From contig NC_080713.1 in NCBI RefSeq assembly GCF_019097595.1, forward strand, positions 12,662,199 to 12,726,198: a stretch of 64,000 nucleotides of DNA, in the 5' to 3' direction. The notes under the pieces were generated by a model. It saw only the letters and a program-made list of their open reading frames with translations. It did not search any database and was not told the DNA's origin. Below, piece by piece: positions 61,801 through 64,000 of the stretch (within the stretch, counting starts at the first letter, position 1; each line of letters opens with the position of its first letter). Source of the stretch: Hemibagrus wyckioides. Taxonomy: Eukaryota > Chordata > Actinopteri > Siluriformes > Bagridae. The position numbers were made by a program, and so were the translations under genes.

Positions 61801-62250
61801 TGATGTTAGCATTAGCATTAGCATCAACGTTAGCATTAATGTTAGCATTAGCATTAGCATTAATGTTAGCATTAGCATCAACATTAGCATTAGCATTGGC
61901 GCTAGCATTAGCATTAACCTTAGCGTTAGCATTAGCATTAACCTTAGCGTTAGCATTAATGTTAGCATTAGCTTTTGCATTGACATTAGCATTGGCATCA
62001 ACATTAGCATTAGCATTAGCATCAACATTAGCATTAATGTTAGCATTAGAGTTAGCATTAGCATCAGCGTTAGCATTAATGTTAGCATTAGCATCAACGT
62101 TAGCATTAGCGTTAGCATTAGCGTCAACATTAGCATTAATGTTAGCATTAGCATCAACATTAGCATTAATGTTAGCATTAGCATTAACCTTAGCATTAGC
62201 ATTAGCGCTAGCATGAGAATTAACCTTATCATTAGCCTTAACATGAGCAT
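61801..62250. repeat. Hexamer satellite, variants of TTAGCA
   Basis: About 75 tandem hexamers, mostly ttagca with atcaac, attaat, gttagc and accttagc variants. Because 6 is a multiple of three, long frames stay open on both strands (Ser-Ile, Leu-Met and Asn-Ala-rich), so none is a gene. Confidence 0.95.
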
Positions 62251-62254
62251 TAAA

Positions 62255-62502
62255 CATAGGGTGCCAATACTTTTGTGATGTCAAAACTTTTGGAACCCTC
62301 CACCATTTATAATGGAGGTCTATGGGAAAAAATTCCACTTTGAGCTTCCGTACCGGGAATACCGGAATTCCGATCGCTTATAAAAGTCATAGCACATCTT
62401 TCCCGAACAAGCCGCACGATTTGACACCTCATTCGTGGGTCTACGACAAACAGTGCGGGACTAGTTAGTGGACAAAATTTGTACGGAAGAAGAAGAAGAA
62501 TT

Positions 62503-62533
<31 letters not shown>

Positions 62534-62600
62534 TAATACGTATGAGGAATAATAATAGTGATGCTTTGCATAGCAAGCACCACTAACTAGACGTACATTT
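62255..62600. repeat. Fish interspersed repeat with (TAA)n and terminal hairpin
   Basis: After the satellite comes a unit with ccgggaataccggaattccg, a (GAA)n/(TAA)n tract (62486-62529) and a hairpin-forming end (gtgatgctttgcatagcaag, 62559-62578). It looks like the 3' end of an interspersed element, but I cannot name it. Confidence 0.4.
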
Positions 62601-63375
62601 CCTGAAGAAAATGTGAGTGGTGCTTGCTGTGGCAAAACTCGTCCCCGAGTTCATGGAGGTGAGTGGTCAGACATGTCGTGGCATCCACATTACTTTGATT
62701 CCACTCATTTGTCCACTATTATCAAAAGTTTAGAAATGAAAAAAGTCTATGTACTGAATGTGCAAACATGTTGTGGTCTTGAATTAGAGAAGTATATAAT
62801 CGCTCATTTGTTCTTTATTTGGATAAAGCTCATTTAATATATTTTTTTAAAGAATCATCTCAACATTTCAATTTACCATCTGTGAATAGACTTACACCTT
62901 CTCTAAAGTTTACAAGAAACTACATGTTTCTCTTCTACATGTGCCACTTAACTAACATTTAATAAAGACAAAAATGCTATATGTGCCAATTTACCTGAAA
63001 GGTTTATTAATAAGAATAAGAAAAATGTGACAAATCATGTCCACCACACATTACAATAACATATCATAAAAAAGAAATATTAACAACATAACAAAACATT
63101 TAACATATTACAATAAAAAATATAAAATCATTACAAAAAATAATTACAATCACATTACAGTAACATTACAAGAACATACAAAATTACAACATTACATTAC
63201 AATTACATACTATAAGAACATAAAATGACAACAACATATTGCAATAACAACATACTGCAAGAAAATATTTCAAGAAAATATTACAACAACATTACATAAC
63301 ATAATGCATAACATACAATAACATTCTTAATACATAAATCATCAATACAATTTATAAACATATAGAAGTAAATCA
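62601..63375. other. AT-rich, no gene seen
   Basis: A stretch of irregular aacatattacaat repeats (62990-63340). No coding sequence seen. Confidence 0.55.
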
Positions 63376-63444
63376 TCAACACAGATCTGGTCTGACAAAG
63401 CATCTCTGCCCTCTCGCTGCTGGATCTAATTCAGGCTGGATATC
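63376..63444 (-). CDS. Candidate last exon, unknown gene
   Basis: On the minus strand an acceptor (gtactccag) is followed by DIQPELDPAARGQRCFVRPD and LC, then TGA at 63376-63378. It joins in frame with the exon at 63758-63817. The gene would extend beyond the right edge of the window. I do not recognise the sequence; it could also be a transposase end. Confidence 0.35.
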   Translation of the reverse strand, partial: DIQPELDPAARGQRCFVRPDLC

Positions 63445-63757
63445 CTGGAGTACAGGAAGAAAAACAGATGTGATAAATGTTAGAGAATTAATTTTAATTC
63501 TTTACATTCTTCATGACTTAACTAATGCAAAAAAGGTCTGGACACATTTGTGATTTAAGAATCACTCATATTGAAAACTGAGCTTTCACATCAAAGATCA
63601 TGATTTTGAATAAACACAAATCATATGACAATGCACTGAACCACTAGACATTATTATCTATATATTCATACCGATAAAAACAACATTAATTCGAATACAC
63701 ACAAACACACAAAGATTTGCAAGTATTCTGGACTCTATTTACACCATCCATGCTTAC

Positions 63758-63817
63758 CTGGATATTGTCTTCCTCATCAATTCTGCAGCACATTTGAGTC
63801 CTCACTGCCTCTTGCTC
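63758..63817 (-). CDS. Candidate penultimate exon, unknown gene
   Basis: The minus strand shows an acceptor (acacccacag), then EQEAVRTQMCCRIDEEDNIQ, then a donor (gtaagc). It is exactly 20 codons, in phase 0 with the exon at 63376. The upstream part lies beyond the window edge. Confidence 0.35.
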
Positions 63818-64000
63818 CTGTGGGTGTCAACCGGTCTTCAGGCCTTCTCACTTCAATTCACCAGGTTGCTGAAAACATCAAAATCAACACTCAGGAGATT
63901 TGACATTTACCTTAATATGTGATTATAATATATAGTGGAATAGTGATTGCAATGCAATGGTTAAACACATACCGTACGAATGTATCCTGAGGAGCCTTAT

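Noticed and set aside
61801..62250. Interstitial telomere sequence
   Set aside because: The unit is TTAGCA, not TTAGGG; no vertebrate telomere repeat is seen.
61691..62338. Long open frames on both strands (up to 195 codons) across the hexamer array
   Set aside because: They arise because the hexamer period is a multiple of three and lacks stop codons; composition is pure repeat (Ser-Ile, Asn-Ala, Leu-Met).

Overview
This window is a stretch of a fish genome, most likely a teleost. The evidence is two spliced or single-exon vertebrate genes, GT-AG introns, high AT content, long microsatellites, and many fish-type transposable elements (Tc1 families, Rex1/L2-like LINEs, Ty3/gypsy relics, hAT and CACTA-type DNA elements). 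Nothing bacterial or viral in organisation is present. Family names for repeats rest on recognisable protein motifs and termini, not on a database search.

Two host genes can be supported. (1) Positions 327-11456 (+) hold the last ten visible exons of a class II phosphoinositide 3-kinase, best matched to PIK3C2A: the end of the kinase domain, the PX domain and the C-terminal C2 domain. The exon phases close perfectly (1386 bases, 461 codons plus stop). Its two large introns carry a Tc1 transposon and a degraded gypsy element, both antisense to the gene. (2) Positions 35817-36938 (-) hold an intact single-exon inward-rectifier potassium channel closest to KCNJ1 (ROMK/Kir1.1). One potential additional pair of tiny exons lies at 63376-63817 (-), unassigned.

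The rest is layered repeat sequence. From 16 to 33 kb there are several truncated LINEs, a nearly full-length L2/CR1-type LINE (25.3-28.7 kb, minus) and a second degraded gypsy element (23.8-25.2 kb, minus). An hAT-type MITE with a perfect 8-bp target duplication lies at 33531-33996. From 40.9 to 53.5 kb insertions are nested: a Tc1 relic abuts a LINE at 42.2 kb; that LINE is split by a second LINE (43.98-47.08 kb) and resumes at 47.08 kb; a third gypsy element (48.4-51.15 kb) is followed by a second copy of the first Tc1 family, then by a piece of another Tc1 family.

The most interesting unit is 56470-61463: a 4994-bp DNA element with perfect 15-bp CACTC terminal inverted repeats and CA flanks. 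Its minus strand carries remnants of a C2H2 zinc-finger protein and a spliced SAM-domain protein. I read it as a decayed two-gene CACTA/EnSpm-like transposon. The other notable observation is that both minus-strand gypsy relics show integrase upstream of RT/RNase H, the copia-like order described for Gmr1-type elements.
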